Notes: generated by a model not told the origin, from the letters alone. Shown: positions 52,958-62,146, counted from the first letter of the stretch. The stretch is DNA of 64,000 nt from Paraburkholderia guartelaensis (GCF_004353905.1 NZ_SMOD01000001.1:372001-436000), one strand, 5' to 3'. Numbers and translations are program-made.

Positions 52958-53278
52958 CCGCTCGCATTACATTGGGTTATGCGTAGCGTCCGGACATGCG
53001 CTCGCTGACGCCCCTTGGCCTGTCGCGCATGAAATTCATAAGAATGCGAGGTCGCAGAAGGATGAAATCCTGCGAAACTTTCCCGAGCGGGAAATAGTTC
53101 TATTTAGTCCGGGTATGGCAAGATAATTTTCCGGTTGCGGTGACTTAGCGAGGAACACCACCGCGTCCAATCCATACGAGGCCTATCCTCACTCTTATCG
53201 GTGACTTCCCTTAGTCGTCACATTGTCGTCTTGATTTATACAATTTGTAGACTCAGAATGAGTTCAACAGGAGAGCAC

Positions 53279-53998
53279 ATGAAGTCGAACATCGTTGAAA
53301 TCGACCGCGAGGAAACGCCATCGCTTGATCGCAAGACAGCGCTGGGGCAGGCCCTACGGCAACGCATTCTCAGCATGGAGCTTGCGCCGGGATCGACGCT
53401 CGATGAAGTGGCGCTCGCCGAAGAGTTCGGGCTCTCGCGCCCTCCCGTGCGGGAACTGATGCGGCAAATGGCGGCCGAGGGCTATATCGAGCTCGAGGCG
53501 AATCGCGCCGCGCGCGTGGCCTCCATGAACTACGACTCGCTGCGCAGCTATTTCCTGGCGGCGCCGCTGATTTACGTTGCGACGACCAAGCTCGCGGCGG
53601 CGCAGGCGACACAGGCAGACGTCGACCTCCTGAAACGCATTCAGGAGCGATTCCGCGCCGCGGTGGAGGGCACGACGGTCGACGAACGCGTACTGGAGAA
53701 CGACCAGTTCCACCTCGCAATCGGCAAGATGGCCCGCAATGCGTACCTGCTGCCAAGCTTGTGCCGTTTGCTGATCGACCACGCAAGACTCGGCAAGACG
53801 TTCTATCAGCCGAGCAACGAGCGAATGGAAGCCGAACTCGCGATCGCAGTGCAGCAGCACGAAGACATCATTGATGCCATTCAACGCCGCGATGTCGAGA
53901 CTGCCGGAGAAGTTGTGCTCGCGCACGTCAATCTGGCGCGGCGCAACATGGCGGCCTACGTTGCGCCGGAAGGCGTGAACGTGCCATTCGAGTTTTAG
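53279..53998 (+). CDS. GntR-family (FCD-type) transcriptional regulator
   Basis: 239 residues from ATG 53279 with AGGAG upstream. The N-terminal winged helix (LGQALRQRILSMELAPGSTLDEVALAEEFGLSRPPVRELMRQMAAEGYIEL) and the C-terminal all-helical FCD ligand domain (VLENDQFHLAIGKMARN, QQHEDIIDAIQRRDVETAGEVVLAHVN) are clear. It lies upstream of the DapA-like/DAO/ABC module (54255-58518) on the same strand and probably controls it. The 256-bp gap to 54255 shows no gene. Confidence 0.9.
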   Translation: MKSNIVEIDREETPSLDRKTALGQALRQRILSMELAPGSTLDEVALAEEFGLSRPPVRELMRQMAAEGYIELEANRAARVASMNYDSLRSYFLAAPLIYVATTKLAAAQATQADVDLLKRIQERFRAAVEGTTVDERVLENDQFHLAIGKMARNAYLLPSLCRLLIDHARLGKTFYQPSNERMEAELAIAVQQHEDIIDAIQRRDVETAGEVVLAHVNLARRNMAAYVAPEGVNVPFEF

Positions 53999-54254
53999 CA
54001 ATGCAAAGCAGATGCATGGTTCGGTGTTTCACGAAAAACTGCGCCACTGAGAGATTGACATGACCGACTCGCAGTCCAGCAATGCGTACAAGACGGTTTG
54101 TGAACTGACGGTGCCGGCCATTGCGGTCTTCGTCGGTTCAAGCAGTCGGGTTCCGGTACACGGGACAATTCTCTCGTCGCTAATGATCAGTACATCGAAC
54201 TGAAAGCGATCTGACTGGACCTGAACGACAACGAAATGGAAGGCGAGTAAAGAC

Positions 54255-55148
54255 ATGAGCACTTTTTCTTTTTCTGGCATCAATCTGGCAATTAGTACTC
54301 CTTTTAATGATGATGGAAAGGTGGACTACGCGCGGATGGAGACGCTGATCGAGCGCTATCTCGCGGCGGGCATTCGCGGCTTCGTGCTGAGTTCGGGCAC
54401 GGGCATGCACGTCTACCTCTCGCAGGAGGAATCGAAAAAACTCGTGGCGTTTGGCGCGAAGATTATCAATGGCCGCGCAAACATCATCGCCCAGACGTCG
54501 GCATTGCTCGTCGAAGACGTCGTCGAGCGCACCCGTCACGCCGCGGACATCGGTGCGGGAGCAGTCATGGTGCTGCCGCCTTTCTTCGAAGGGCCGGCGG
54601 ACGATGACGGCGTGTTCGAGTTCTATGCTTCGGTTGCGCGTGCCGGCTTGCCCATTGTTGGCTACAACGTACCGCAAGCCGTTGGCGTGGAGATCACGCC
54701 CTCGCTATTGCGCCGGCTGTGCGAGATTCCTGAATTCCTCGCAGTGAAGGACAGCAGCGGCGATCTGGCGAAGCAAGCGGCGCTGGTCCGTACCGGACTC
54801 CCGGTGATGAATGGCGCAGACCCGCTCGTGCCCTATGCGATGTATGCCGGCGTGCGAGGCTTGATCTGGGGCGGCGCGAATTTCGCGCCGAAAACTTGTG
54901 TCGAGTTGGTCGCAGCGGCCCAGGAACATCGGTGGGACGTCGCCCGCGAAATCTGGCGTGTGCTGGAACCCGCCATGTCGCTGATCTGGCAAGGCGACTA
55001 TGTGCAGTCCGTTTATGCGGCCTCGGCGATGACAGGTTATGGCGCGGGGAACCCGCGGCGCCCGCTGTCGCGTCTTTCGGCTGCGAAGAGCGACGTCCTG
55101 CGCGGGGCGCTCGGCGAGCTGGTCGAGCGCGAAAGGCTCGCGTTTTAA
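54255..55148 (+). CDS. DapA-family lyase or deaminase, copy 2
   Basis: 297 residues. Schiff-base Lys in FLAVKDSSGD, helper Tyr in VGYNVPQAVG, and the carboxylate-binding loop SSGTGMHVYLSQEES in place of the usual GGTTGE form. It is clearly diverged from copy 1 at 41863 but shares its position just before a DAO-family oxidase gene. Its reaction is unknown; by analogy it would cleave or deaminate the product of the adjacent oxidase. Confidence 0.86.
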   Translation: MSTFSFSGINLAISTPFNDDGKVDYARMETLIERYLAAGIRGFVLSSGTGMHVYLSQEESKKLVAFGAKIINGRANIIAQTSALLVEDVVERTRHAADIGAGAVMVLPPFFEGPADDDGVFEFYASVARAGLPIVGYNVPQAVGVEITPSLLRRLCEIPEFLAVKDSSGDLAKQAALVRTGLPVMNGADPLVPYAMYAGVRGLIWGGANFAPKTCVELVAAAQEHRWDVAREIWRVLEPAMSLIWQGDYVQSVYAASAMTGYGAGNPRRPLSRLSAAKSDVLRGALGELVERERLAF

Positions 55149-55166
55149 CGAACTGGGCGAAATATC

Positions 55167-56498
55167 ATGTTCGTAGCGAGCAAACTCCCCCAGCAACTCG
55201 ACCGGTCGGGTTGGGTCGCCATGCTGCCCGCGAGGACGCCTCGTCCTTCGCTGAACCGCACGTTGAACGCCGATGTTGCCATCATCGGCGGCGGCTTTGC
55301 CGGGCTCTCGGCAGCAAGGCGCCTGTCGCAACTCGACCCCACACTCAAGGTCGTGATCCTGGAGGCCGGGGAAATTGCCGAGGGCGCTACGGGCCGCAAC
55401 TCGGGCTTCATCATCGACTTGCCTCACGAGGTTTCCTCCGAAGACTACGGTGGCACGGATAGCGACGAGCGGCGACACGACATCAAGATTCACCGTATGG
55501 CGATCGCGCTCGCGCGCGACCTGGCAGTGGAAAAGGGCTGGGGCAAGGATATTTTCGACCCGTGCGGCAAGTACAACGTTGCGATGGGTCCGCAGGGCGA
55601 CAAGCATGTCGCGTCCTATGCCAGACAACTGGATAGCGTGAAGGAAGAATATCGGCTGCTCGATTCGGAGGAGATCGGCGAAGTAACCGGGACACGCTCA
55701 TTCACGTCGGCGATCTTCACGCCGGGCACCGTGATCATCCAGCCCGCCGCGTACATCAGGGGCCTGGCCGATTCTTTCGGAGGCTCGGTCAAGCTCTTCG
55801 AGCATAGCCCTGCATTGTCTTTCGACCGGCAAGGCGCATCGTGGCGCATCAAGACACCCAACGGCGCCGTGAATGCGGGGAAGATCGTCCTGGCAAACAA
55901 CGGACATGCGCAGAGTTTCGGCCTTTTTCGCGGCGTGCTCCTGCACGTCTACACCTACGCCTCGATGACGGAGGCCTTCGACCCCACACGCCTGGGCGGT
56001 CAACGCTCGTGGGCCGCAACGCCCGCCTTCCCGATGGGGACGACAGTGCGCAGAGTGCAAGGCGACAAGCGCGATGGCGACCGCATTTTGATTCGCTCCC
56101 GCTACACGTACAACCCACGCATGCAGGTCAGCGATGGGGCGATCACTCGCGCCGGCCGCATCCACGATCGCAAGTTCGAAGCACGCTTTCCCATGCTGAA
56201 GGGGGTGCGAATGCAGTATCGATGGGCAGGCGCCATGGCGCTCACGTGGAATGGGGTTCCCGCATTTGGGGAGGTCGAGCCCGGAATCTTCGCTGCGATT
56301 GCATGTAACGGCGTTGGCGCGACGAAAGCCACCGCTGCGGGTATCGCTGCTGCCGAGGCAGCGCTCGGCATGGATTCATGGCTCGTGCAGGTCTTCCGCG
56401 GTTTCGCCACACCGAAGCCGCTTCCGCCACAACCCTTCCTGACGATCGGCGCCACGGCGAATCTGAGCGTCAAGGAATGGTCCGCGGGCATGGAGTAG
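55167..56498 (+). CDS. DAO-family FAD-dependent amine/imino-acid oxidoreductase, copy 2
   Basis: 443 residues, the same length as copy 1. FAD site ADVAIIGGGFAGLSAARRLSQLD, then GATGRNSGFIIDLPHEVSSEDYGG, and C-terminal AIACNGVGATKATAAGIAAAEAAL. It follows the DapA-like gene at 18 bp and is followed by an ABC importer at 24 bp. Uptake, oxidation and lysis of one amine substrate are thus grouped. Electron acceptor (oxygen, quinone or the local ETF) is not evident. Confidence 0.86.
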   Translation: MFVASKLPQQLDRSGWVAMLPARTPRPSLNRTLNADVAIIGGGFAGLSAARRLSQLDPTLKVVILEAGEIAEGATGRNSGFIIDLPHEVSSEDYGGTDSDERRHDIKIHRMAIALARDLAVEKGWGKDIFDPCGKYNVAMGPQGDKHVASYARQLDSVKEEYRLLDSEEIGEVTGTRSFTSAIFTPGTVIIQPAAYIRGLADSFGGSVKLFEHSPALSFDRQGASWRIKTPNGAVNAGKIVLANNGHAQSFGLFRGVLLHVYTYASMTEAFDPTRLGGQRSWAATPAFPMGTTVRRVQGDKRDGDRILIRSRYTYNPRMQVSDGAITRAGRIHDRKFEARFPMLKGVRMQYRWAGAMALTWNGVPAFGEVEPGIFAAIACNGVGATKATAAGIAAAEAALGMDSWLVQVFRGFATPKPLPPQPFLTIGATANLSVKEWSAGME

Positions 56499-56522
56499 GG
56501 CACAGGAGAGAAGGAGGAGCAA

Positions 56523-57410
56523 ATGGACTGGATAACCAAGTTTCCGCACATGCAGGATGACGTACTCCTGCACGTGAAGCGATCGATCGACGACGGCTTT
56601 CGAGCCTTCACTGCCGCGTACGGCGACCCTATCGATGCGGCGTTCGATCCGCTGCAGCGTTTCCTGGTCGCCGCCGAGCATTTCATGACGCGCACCCCGT
56701 GGCCCGTCATCATGCTGCTCGTTCTCGCCGTGGCGTGGGTCGCGAGCCGCAACTGGAAAATCGTTGCCGGGTGTCTGGTCACGCTCGCCGCAATCGGCTA
56801 TCTCGACATGTGGGAAGACACGATGCGTACCGTATCGATGATCTTCGTCTGTACGGTGCTGTCCATCGTCATCGGCCTGCCAATCGGCATTCTGATGGCG
56901 AAATCGGACCGTGTTCGCAAGCTCGTCGATCCGGTGCTGGACGTGATGCAAACCATGCCGAGCTTCGTTTATCTGATTCCGGTGGTGATGTTGCTGGGTA
57001 TCGGCCGCGTGCCCGGCCTGATCGCAGTCGTCATCTATGCGATTGCGCCGATGATTCGATTGACCAATCTCGGCATTCGCCTCGTCGACAAGGACATCCT
57101 CGAAGCCGCAGACGCGTTTGGCTCTTCAGGCTGGCAACGGCTCCTGAAAGTTCAATTGCCGCTCGCGCTGCCGACCATCATGGCAGGTGTCAATCAGACC
57201 ATCATGATGGCGCTGGCGATGGTCGTCGTGGCTGCGATGATCGGTGTTCAAGGCCTTGGGCAACCCGTGCTGAAGGCCATTGCGAACCAGTATTTCACGC
57301 TCGGCATCTTCAACGGTCTCGCTATCGTGGGTATCGCGGTCATCTTCGACCGTGTGAGCCAGGCGTATGGCAAGCGGCTCCAAAAGCATCAGGAGGTCGT
57401 CCATGGATGA
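56523..57410 (+). CDS. Glycine betaine/proline-type ABC transporter permease (ProW-like), system 2
   Basis: 295 residues. It is parallel to 38547-39428: an N-terminal amphipathic stretch, VLDVMQTMPSFVYLIPVVMLLGIG, and an EAA loop EAADAFGSSGWQRLLKVQLPLALPTIMAGVNQTIMMALAMVVVAAMIG. A GGAGG site precedes the ATG. The stop overlaps the ATPase start by 8 bp. In system 2 the permease gene comes before the ATPase gene, the reverse of system 1. Confidence 0.92.
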   Translation: MDWITKFPHMQDDVLLHVKRSIDDGFRAFTAAYGDPIDAAFDPLQRFLVAAEHFMTRTPWPVIMLLVLAVAWVASRNWKIVAGCLVTLAAIGYLDMWEDTMRTVSMIFVCTVLSIVIGLPIGILMAKSDRVRKLVDPVLDVMQTMPSFVYLIPVVMLLGIGRVPGLIAVVIYAIAPMIRLTNLGIRLVDKDILEAADAFGSSGWQRLLKVQLPLALPTIMAGVNQTIMMALAMVVVAAMIGVQGLGQPVLKAIANQYFTLGIFNGLAIVGIAVIFDRVSQAYGKRLQKHQEVVHG

Positions 57411-58518
57411 TATCAACGCCGGCGGTATCAAGATCCGCAATCTGTACAAAATCTTTGGGCCCAAGGGCGCGTCGTACGTCGACGCGGTGAAAGGCGGCCT
57501 TTGCAAGGCCGATCTGCTCGCACAAAGCGGCCATGTGCTCGGCCTCCGCAATATCAATCTGGATATTCCTGCGGGATCTATTCAGGTGATCATGGGCCTT
57601 TCCGGTTCGGGCAAGTCGACACTCATCCGGCACATCAATCGCTTGATCGATCCGACGGCGGGGGAAGTGCTGATCGGTAGTGTCGACGTGTGCAAGATGA
57701 AACAAAAGGATTTGCGCGAGTTCCGCCGGCGTCAAACGGCGATGGTGTTTCAGAAATTCGCGCTCCTTCCGCATCGCAATGTACTCGACAACGTCGTGTA
57801 CGGACTCGAAATTTGCGGCGTCGCCCGCAAAGGGTCGGTCGAGACGGCGATGCGATGGATCGAACGTGTGGGCCTCAAAGGATTTGAGCAGCGCTATCCG
57901 AATCAGTTGTCTGGCGGGATGCAGCAACGTGTGGGGCTGGCGCGCGCGCTGGCGATGGATGCACCGGTTCTTCTGATGGACGAAGCGTACTCGGCGCTCG
58001 ACCCGCTCATTCGCATGGACATGCAAACGGTGCTGCTGGACCTTCAGAAAGAAATCCGCAAGACGATCGTCTTCATTACGCACGATCTCGACGAAGCGCT
58101 TCGTCTGGGCGATCAGATTGCCATTTTGCGTGACGGAAACATCGTTCAGCAGGGCACGAAGCAGGACATCGTCATGCGACCGGCTGACGACTACGTGACC
58201 AGTTTCGTGAAGCAGGTCAATCGCGGACGCGTGGTGTGCGTCGAAGCTGTCATGTCGCCATTGCGCTCGGGAATCACGGCAGTCGGTGAGCAGGTCGCGG
58301 TTGGCACGACGATTGACGATGCGATTTCGATCCTGACACATGACGCGCGAATCGATCAATTGACCGTGGTCGGAGCGGGGAATCAGGCGCTTGGCACCGT
58401 GAATCTGCGTCAATTGGCGTGTGCGCTGACGACACCCGAGGACGCGCCGGACATGGGTCATGCACCGGCCAATGAGCGTGCTTTCGTGGCGCGACCCGCG
58501 GCCGTATTCCGAGCATAG
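57403..58518 (+). CDS. Glycine betaine/proline-type ABC transporter ATP-binding protein (ProV-like), system 2
   Basis: 371 residues from ATG 57403. ProV-type N-terminus IKIRNLYKIFGPKGASYVDAVKGG, Walker A GLSGSGKST, signature QLSGGMQQRVGLARAL, Walker B VLLMDEAYSALDP and ITHDLDEA are intact. A shortened C-terminal CBS-like segment ends near residue 350. It couples by overlap to the permease gene. The binding-protein gene follows after 171 bp that hold no gene. Confidence 0.92.
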   Translation: MDDINAGGIKIRNLYKIFGPKGASYVDAVKGGLCKADLLAQSGHVLGLRNINLDIPAGSIQVIMGLSGSGKSTLIRHINRLIDPTAGEVLIGSVDVCKMKQKDLREFRRRQTAMVFQKFALLPHRNVLDNVVYGLEICGVARKGSVETAMRWIERVGLKGFEQRYPNQLSGGMQQRVGLARALAMDAPVLLMDEAYSALDPLIRMDMQTVLLDLQKEIRKTIVFITHDLDEALRLGDQIAILRDGNIVQQGTKQDIVMRPADDYVTSFVKQVNRGRVVCVEAVMSPLRSGITAVGEQVAVGTTIDDAISILTHDARIDQLTVVGAGNQALGTVNLRQLACALTTPEDAPDMGHAPANERAFVARPAAVFRA

Positions 58519-58689
58519 GCAACACGTCAGTTCTGGAGTGGAGAAGCCTCAATAACCGCGTAGACAAGTACGCGATGCAGGAAGAGTAGTCACAAGAAAA
58601 TGGTTAGGTTTCCGATATAAATCGGAATATGGACGACACTTACGCCAACGCATACCGGGCTAGGTCCGGCAACTCATCAGGAAACGGCA

Positions 58690-59691
58690 ATGAAACTGAA
58701 ATTTCCAGGAGCACTTGTTGCAGTCGGTGTGTTCTGCGGCAGTTCGCAAGCAAATGCCGCCGGTTGCGGAGGCGTGACGATTGCCAGCATGAACTGGCAA
58801 AGCGCCGAACTCGAATCAGCCGTTGACAAAGTCATCCTTCAGGAGGGCTACGACTGCCAGGTGAATATGGTCATTGGAGACACGGTTCCGACGATCACTT
58901 CCATGGTCGACAAGGGCAAGCCCGACATCGTTTCGGAAGGCGCCATCGCCTTGCTGCCTGTAATCGTGCAGCGAGGCCTCGATGAAAAGAAGATCGTCAA
59001 GGGGGCGAAGACCATTCAGGAGGGCGCGGTCTATGGGTGGTACATACCCAAGTATGTCGCGGACGCGCATCCGGAAATTAAAACGATTCCCGATGCCCTG
59101 AAACACCCGGAACTCTTTCCCGACCCGGAGAACCCCGGCAAGGGTGCGATCTATAACGGCCCGCAGGGCTGGGGCATGACAGTCAACACTGCGCAACTGT
59201 TCAAGGCGTACAACGCCGCGAGCGACGGCTTCCGTGTCGTCGACACCGGCTCGGCCGCGGGTCTGGATGGATCGATTGCCAAGGCCTACGAACGCAAGCA
59301 GGGTTGGTTGGGCGTGTACTGGTCGCCGACTTCGCTTCTCGGCAAGTACAAGATGGTGAGGCTCGAAGCAGGCGTTCCGGTCGACGAGGCCGAATGGAAG
59401 CGGTGTACGACTGTTGCCAGCTGTCCTGACCCGAAGCCGACGGCGTGGCCGGTCGGGCAGTTGTATACGTTGGTGGCGAAGCCGTTTGCAGACCACGCGA
59501 GCCCGGACGTCATGAAGTATCTGGACACGCGTACATTCAAGACCGCCGATCTTCAGGCAATCATGGTGTGGATGACCGACAACCAGGCCACCGGCGAGGA
59601 TGGCGCGAAACGCTTCCTCAAAGAGAAGCAGGATGTCTGGACGAAGTGGGTCACGCCGGCCGCGGCCGAGAAAATCAAGGCGTCGTTGTAA
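58690..59691 (+). CDS. Glycine betaine-type substrate-binding protein (OpuAC/ProX family), system 2
   Basis: 333 residues. A signal peptide (MKLKFPGALVAVGVFCGSSQANA) precedes AGCGGVTIASMNWQSAELESAVDKVIL. The domain is the longer ProX-like form (MVIGDTVPTITSMVDKGKPDIVSE, LGVYWSPTSLLGKYKMVRL) and differs from system 1's receptor, so a different ligand is likely. ATATAAATCGGA occurs about 70 bp before the start, similar to the sequence before 39509. A LysR gene follows within 26 bp. Confidence 0.9.
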   Translation: MKLKFPGALVAVGVFCGSSQANAAGCGGVTIASMNWQSAELESAVDKVILQEGYDCQVNMVIGDTVPTITSMVDKGKPDIVSEGAIALLPVIVQRGLDEKKIVKGAKTIQEGAVYGWYIPKYVADAHPEIKTIPDALKHPELFPDPENPGKGAIYNGPQGWGMTVNTAQLFKAYNAASDGFRVVDTGSAAGLDGSIAKAYERKQGWLGVYWSPTSLLGKYKMVRLEAGVPVDEAEWKRCTTVASCPDPKPTAWPVGQLYTLVAKPFADHASPDVMKYLDTRTFKTADLQAIMVWMTDNQATGEDGAKRFLKEKQDVWTKWVTPAAAEKIKASL

Positions 59692-59716
59692 TCCCCCTCG
59701 ATGGCCACGGGACTTC

Positions 59717-60715
59717 ATGATGAAAGTTGCGATGGAGCGTGCAAAGGGCTATCGGCGACTGATTCCTTCGCTCACGGCACTCGTCGAATTCGAGGCGGTT
59801 GCGCGGCTGCGAAGTTTCACGCATGCGGCTTCGGAACTCGGTGTGACGCAGGCCGCCGTGAGCCGGCAGATCCGGCTGCTCGAGGAGTTGCTCGGCGTGC
59901 GCTTGCTGGACAGGCTGCACCGCACGACGTTGCCGACCAGCGAGGGCGAGGCGTTATACGGAGTCGTCTCGGAGGCGATGGGGAAGATCGCGGGGGTATT
60001 CGATCGCCTCTCGACCGGCGTCGAGGACAACGAGGAACTCGTGCTCGCGACGACCGCCGCGTTCTCGCATTTCAGGTTGATGCCGAGTCTCGCAAGACTG
60101 AAACTACTTCACCCGAATCTGCGCGTTCGCCTCACCACGACGATGTTTACAGGGGACCTTCGTCACAGCGAAGTCGATGCCGAGGTGCGCTGGGGCAACG
60201 GCAAGTGGAGTGACGGGACCTCGTATTTGTTGTTCGATGAGCACGTGTTTCCGGTGTGTTCCCCTGCGTGGAGAGACGAATACGGTGTGCCGGAGTCACT
60301 CGAAGCGCTGGCGAACATGACGCTCATTGCCGACGACCCAACGTCTGAGGGCTGGTTGACCTGGGCGGAATGGTTCAGGGCGAAGGGCGCGCAACCGGCC
60401 AGACTGAATTACGGCATGCGCACTTGCCTTTACACGGATGCCGTTCAGGCCGCACGGTTAGGGCAGGGTGTCGCGCTCGGCTGGGGAAGGCTGCTCCATG
60501 AGCATCTCGCATCGGGCGAGCTGGTCCGCCTCACGAGCGCTTCGCTCCCGCTGCGTGACGCGTATTACATGGTGGTACCTCACGGTCGAACCGTCACGCC
60601 GACCCTTCAAACGCTCATGGAGTTGCTGAGAAGCGCTGCTGGAGCCAGCTCGTCATGCCCAGATAGTCAGGATGACGTGAGATCGGAAAACAGGGAAGCA
60701 CAATCCATAATCTGA
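59717..60715 (+). CDS. LysR-family regulator upstream of Rieske gene 2 (paralogue of 33065-33991)
   Basis: 332 residues from the ATG at 59717; in-frame ATGs at 59720 and 59732 are also possible. Winged helix GYRRLIPSLTALVEFEAVARLRSFTHAASELGVTQAAVSRQIRLLEELLG, followed by an effector domain parallel to the 33065 protein. Here the gene is codirectional with, not divergent from, its neighbouring Rieske gene. A 24-residue hydrophilic C-terminal extension is absent from the paralogue. The box-E promoter follows 14 bp after the stop. Confidence 0.88.
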   Translation: MMKVAMERAKGYRRLIPSLTALVEFEAVARLRSFTHAASELGVTQAAVSRQIRLLEELLGVRLLDRLHRTTLPTSEGEALYGVVSEAMGKIAGVFDRLSTGVEDNEELVLATTAAFSHFRLMPSLARLKLLHPNLRVRLTTTMFTGDLRHSEVDAEVRWGNGKWSDGTSYLLFDEHVFPVCSPAWRDEYGVPESLEALANMTLIADDPTSEGWLTWAEWFRAKGAQPARLNYGMRTCLYTDAVQAARLGQGVALGWGRLLHEHLASGELVRLTSASLPLRDAYYMVVPHGRTVTPTLQTLMELLRSAAGASSSCPDSQDDVRSENREAQSII

Positions 60716-60729
60716 AGTTATACGTTGGC

Positions 60730-60772
60730 GAAAATAAAGCGCATTGACGCTGTCTTTTTGCAATTCAACACT
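60730..60772 (+). promoter_or_regulatory. Conserved betaine-regulon promoter box, copy E
   Basis: GAAAATAAAGCGCATTGACG (60730-60749) is identical to copy D. TTGACG (60744-60749), a 17-bp spacer and AACACT (60767-60772) form the promoter. It reads toward Rieske gene 2 at 60831. Confidence 0.66.
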
Positions 60773-60830
60773 GCAATTGACGCGGGAACATTCGAAGTCC
60801 CGCAATCCCCATCAATGTTGGAGAGAGTCA

Positions 60831-62087
60831 ATGTCTGAAGTTCAGTTGAAAACCCTTGGCGAGCTGATCCGGAGCCGCGAGGAAGGATGCGGATTGCCCG
60901 GCGAGGTTTTCATCCGGCAAGATGTGTTTGAAACCGACGTTGATGTTTTCTTCCAGAAGCACTGGATCCTGGTCGGCGTAACGGCGGACATACCGGAGCC
61001 GGGCGATGTTTCCGTTGTCGATATCGGCAAGGCATCGGTCATTCTCGTGCGGGACGACGACGAAGGCATTCGCGCCTTTCGCAACGTATGCCGTCACCGT
61101 GGCGCGCGCTTGAAGGAAGCCGGGAAGTCGACGGTCGGCAAGCTCGTTTGCCCGTACCATCAGTGGACGTACGATCTCGACGGTAGCCTGTGCCATACGA
61201 AGCACATGGGTAAGCATTTCGACGCGACGTGCCGCAGCCTGCTGCCGGTGCATGTCAAAGTCGTCGGTACGCACGTATTCATCTGTCTCGCTGACGCACC
61301 GCCCGCCGATATCGCCACGCTGGAAGCGACGATGACGCCGCGCTTTGCCTCATACGATTTGCGCAACACGAAAATCGCGCACGAAGCCGAGATCATCGAA
61401 AACGGCAACTGGAAGCTCGTCATGGAGAACAACCGCGAGTGCTACCACTGCGAAGCGGGGCACCCGGAGCTGACGGTCTCCTTTCTGCCGGAGGACTTTG
61501 GCTTCAGCACCGACGAAATGACTGAGGAGTCGTTGCGCGCGCTCGACGACTACCACAAGCGCAATGCCGCCAGCCAGGCGGGTTGGGAGCAAGACGGATT
61601 GCTGTGCTCGCCGGTGGAAGAACTGGGCGCAGACGTGGCCACGCAGTTCCGCACGCAACGCCTCGTCATTGCCGGCTGCGGCGAATCGCAAACCATGGAC
61701 ACGAAGGTGGCGTGCCAGAAGCTGCTCGGCGATTCGTCACGACGCGATCTGGGCGATACACACATGTGGACGCACAACTCGTGGACCCACGTGATGAGTG
61801 ACCACGCCATGATCTCGTACATCATTCCGCTCAGCCCGGAAAAGACGCTCGTGCGCACGAAGTGGCTCGTCCACGCCGACGCCGTCGAAGGCGTGGATTA
61901 CGACGTCGAAAAGCTAACCGAAGTCTGGGTCGCCACCAACGCGCAGGACGCCAGTCTCGTCGCTATCAATCACCGGGGCGCGCAAGATCCCGGTTACATT
62001 CCCGGGCCGTATTCGCCGTTCACGGAAGCCTATGTCGACCAGTTCGTTGGCTGGTACGCGTCGCGTCTCAAGGCCCACGGAATCTAA
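60831..62087 (+). CDS. Rieske non-haem iron oxygenase, alpha subunit (betaine demethylase type), copy 2
   Basis: 418 residues from ATG 60831 (MSEVQLKTLGELIRS) with GGAGAGA upstream. The Rieske site is NVCRHRGARLKEAGKSTVGKLVCPYHQW, one residue shorter between ligand pairs than copy 1. The iron site is MENNRECYHCEAGHPEL. The two copies are alike over their whole length (FETDVDVFFQKHWILVGVTADIPEPGDV, HADAVEGVDYDVEKLTEVWVATNAQDA). It lacks an adjacent reductase gene and probably uses reductase 2 (51620-52747), which has the same promoter box. The two oxygenases may act on different betaines or successive methyl groups. Confidence 0.9.
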   Translation: MSEVQLKTLGELIRSREEGCGLPGEVFIRQDVFETDVDVFFQKHWILVGVTADIPEPGDVSVVDIGKASVILVRDDDEGIRAFRNVCRHRGARLKEAGKSTVGKLVCPYHQWTYDLDGSLCHTKHMGKHFDATCRSLLPVHVKVVGTHVFICLADAPPADIATLEATMTPRFASYDLRNTKIAHEAEIIENGNWKLVMENNRECYHCEAGHPELTVSFLPEDFGFSTDEMTEESLRALDDYHKRNAASQAGWEQDGLLCSPVEELGADVATQFRTQRLVIAGCGESQTMDTKVACQKLLGDSSRRDLGDTHMWTHNSWTHVMSDHAMISYIIPLSPEKTLVRTKWLVHADAVEGVDYDVEKLTEVWVATNAQDASLVAINHRGAQDPGYIPGPYSPFTEAYVDQFVGWYASRLKAHGI

Positions 62088-62110
62088 AGCGTTGAAAGGT
62101 GGTGCAGCCC

Positions 62111-62146
62111 ATTGCGGATAGTCCCCAATCCCGGGCAATCCGCAAT
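62111..62146. other. Stem-loop between Rieske gene 2 and the MFS gene
   Basis: ATTGCGGAT (62111-62119) pairs with ATCCGCAAT (62138-62146) around an 18-nt loop, 23 nt after the Rieske stop. It has no T run and may terminate or attenuate transcription into the MFS gene at 62303. Confidence 0.45.

Noticed and set aside
53999..54254. Small open frame 54029-54283 on the minus strand
   Set aside because: It overlaps the start of the DapA-like gene, has no ribosome site and no recognisable motif.
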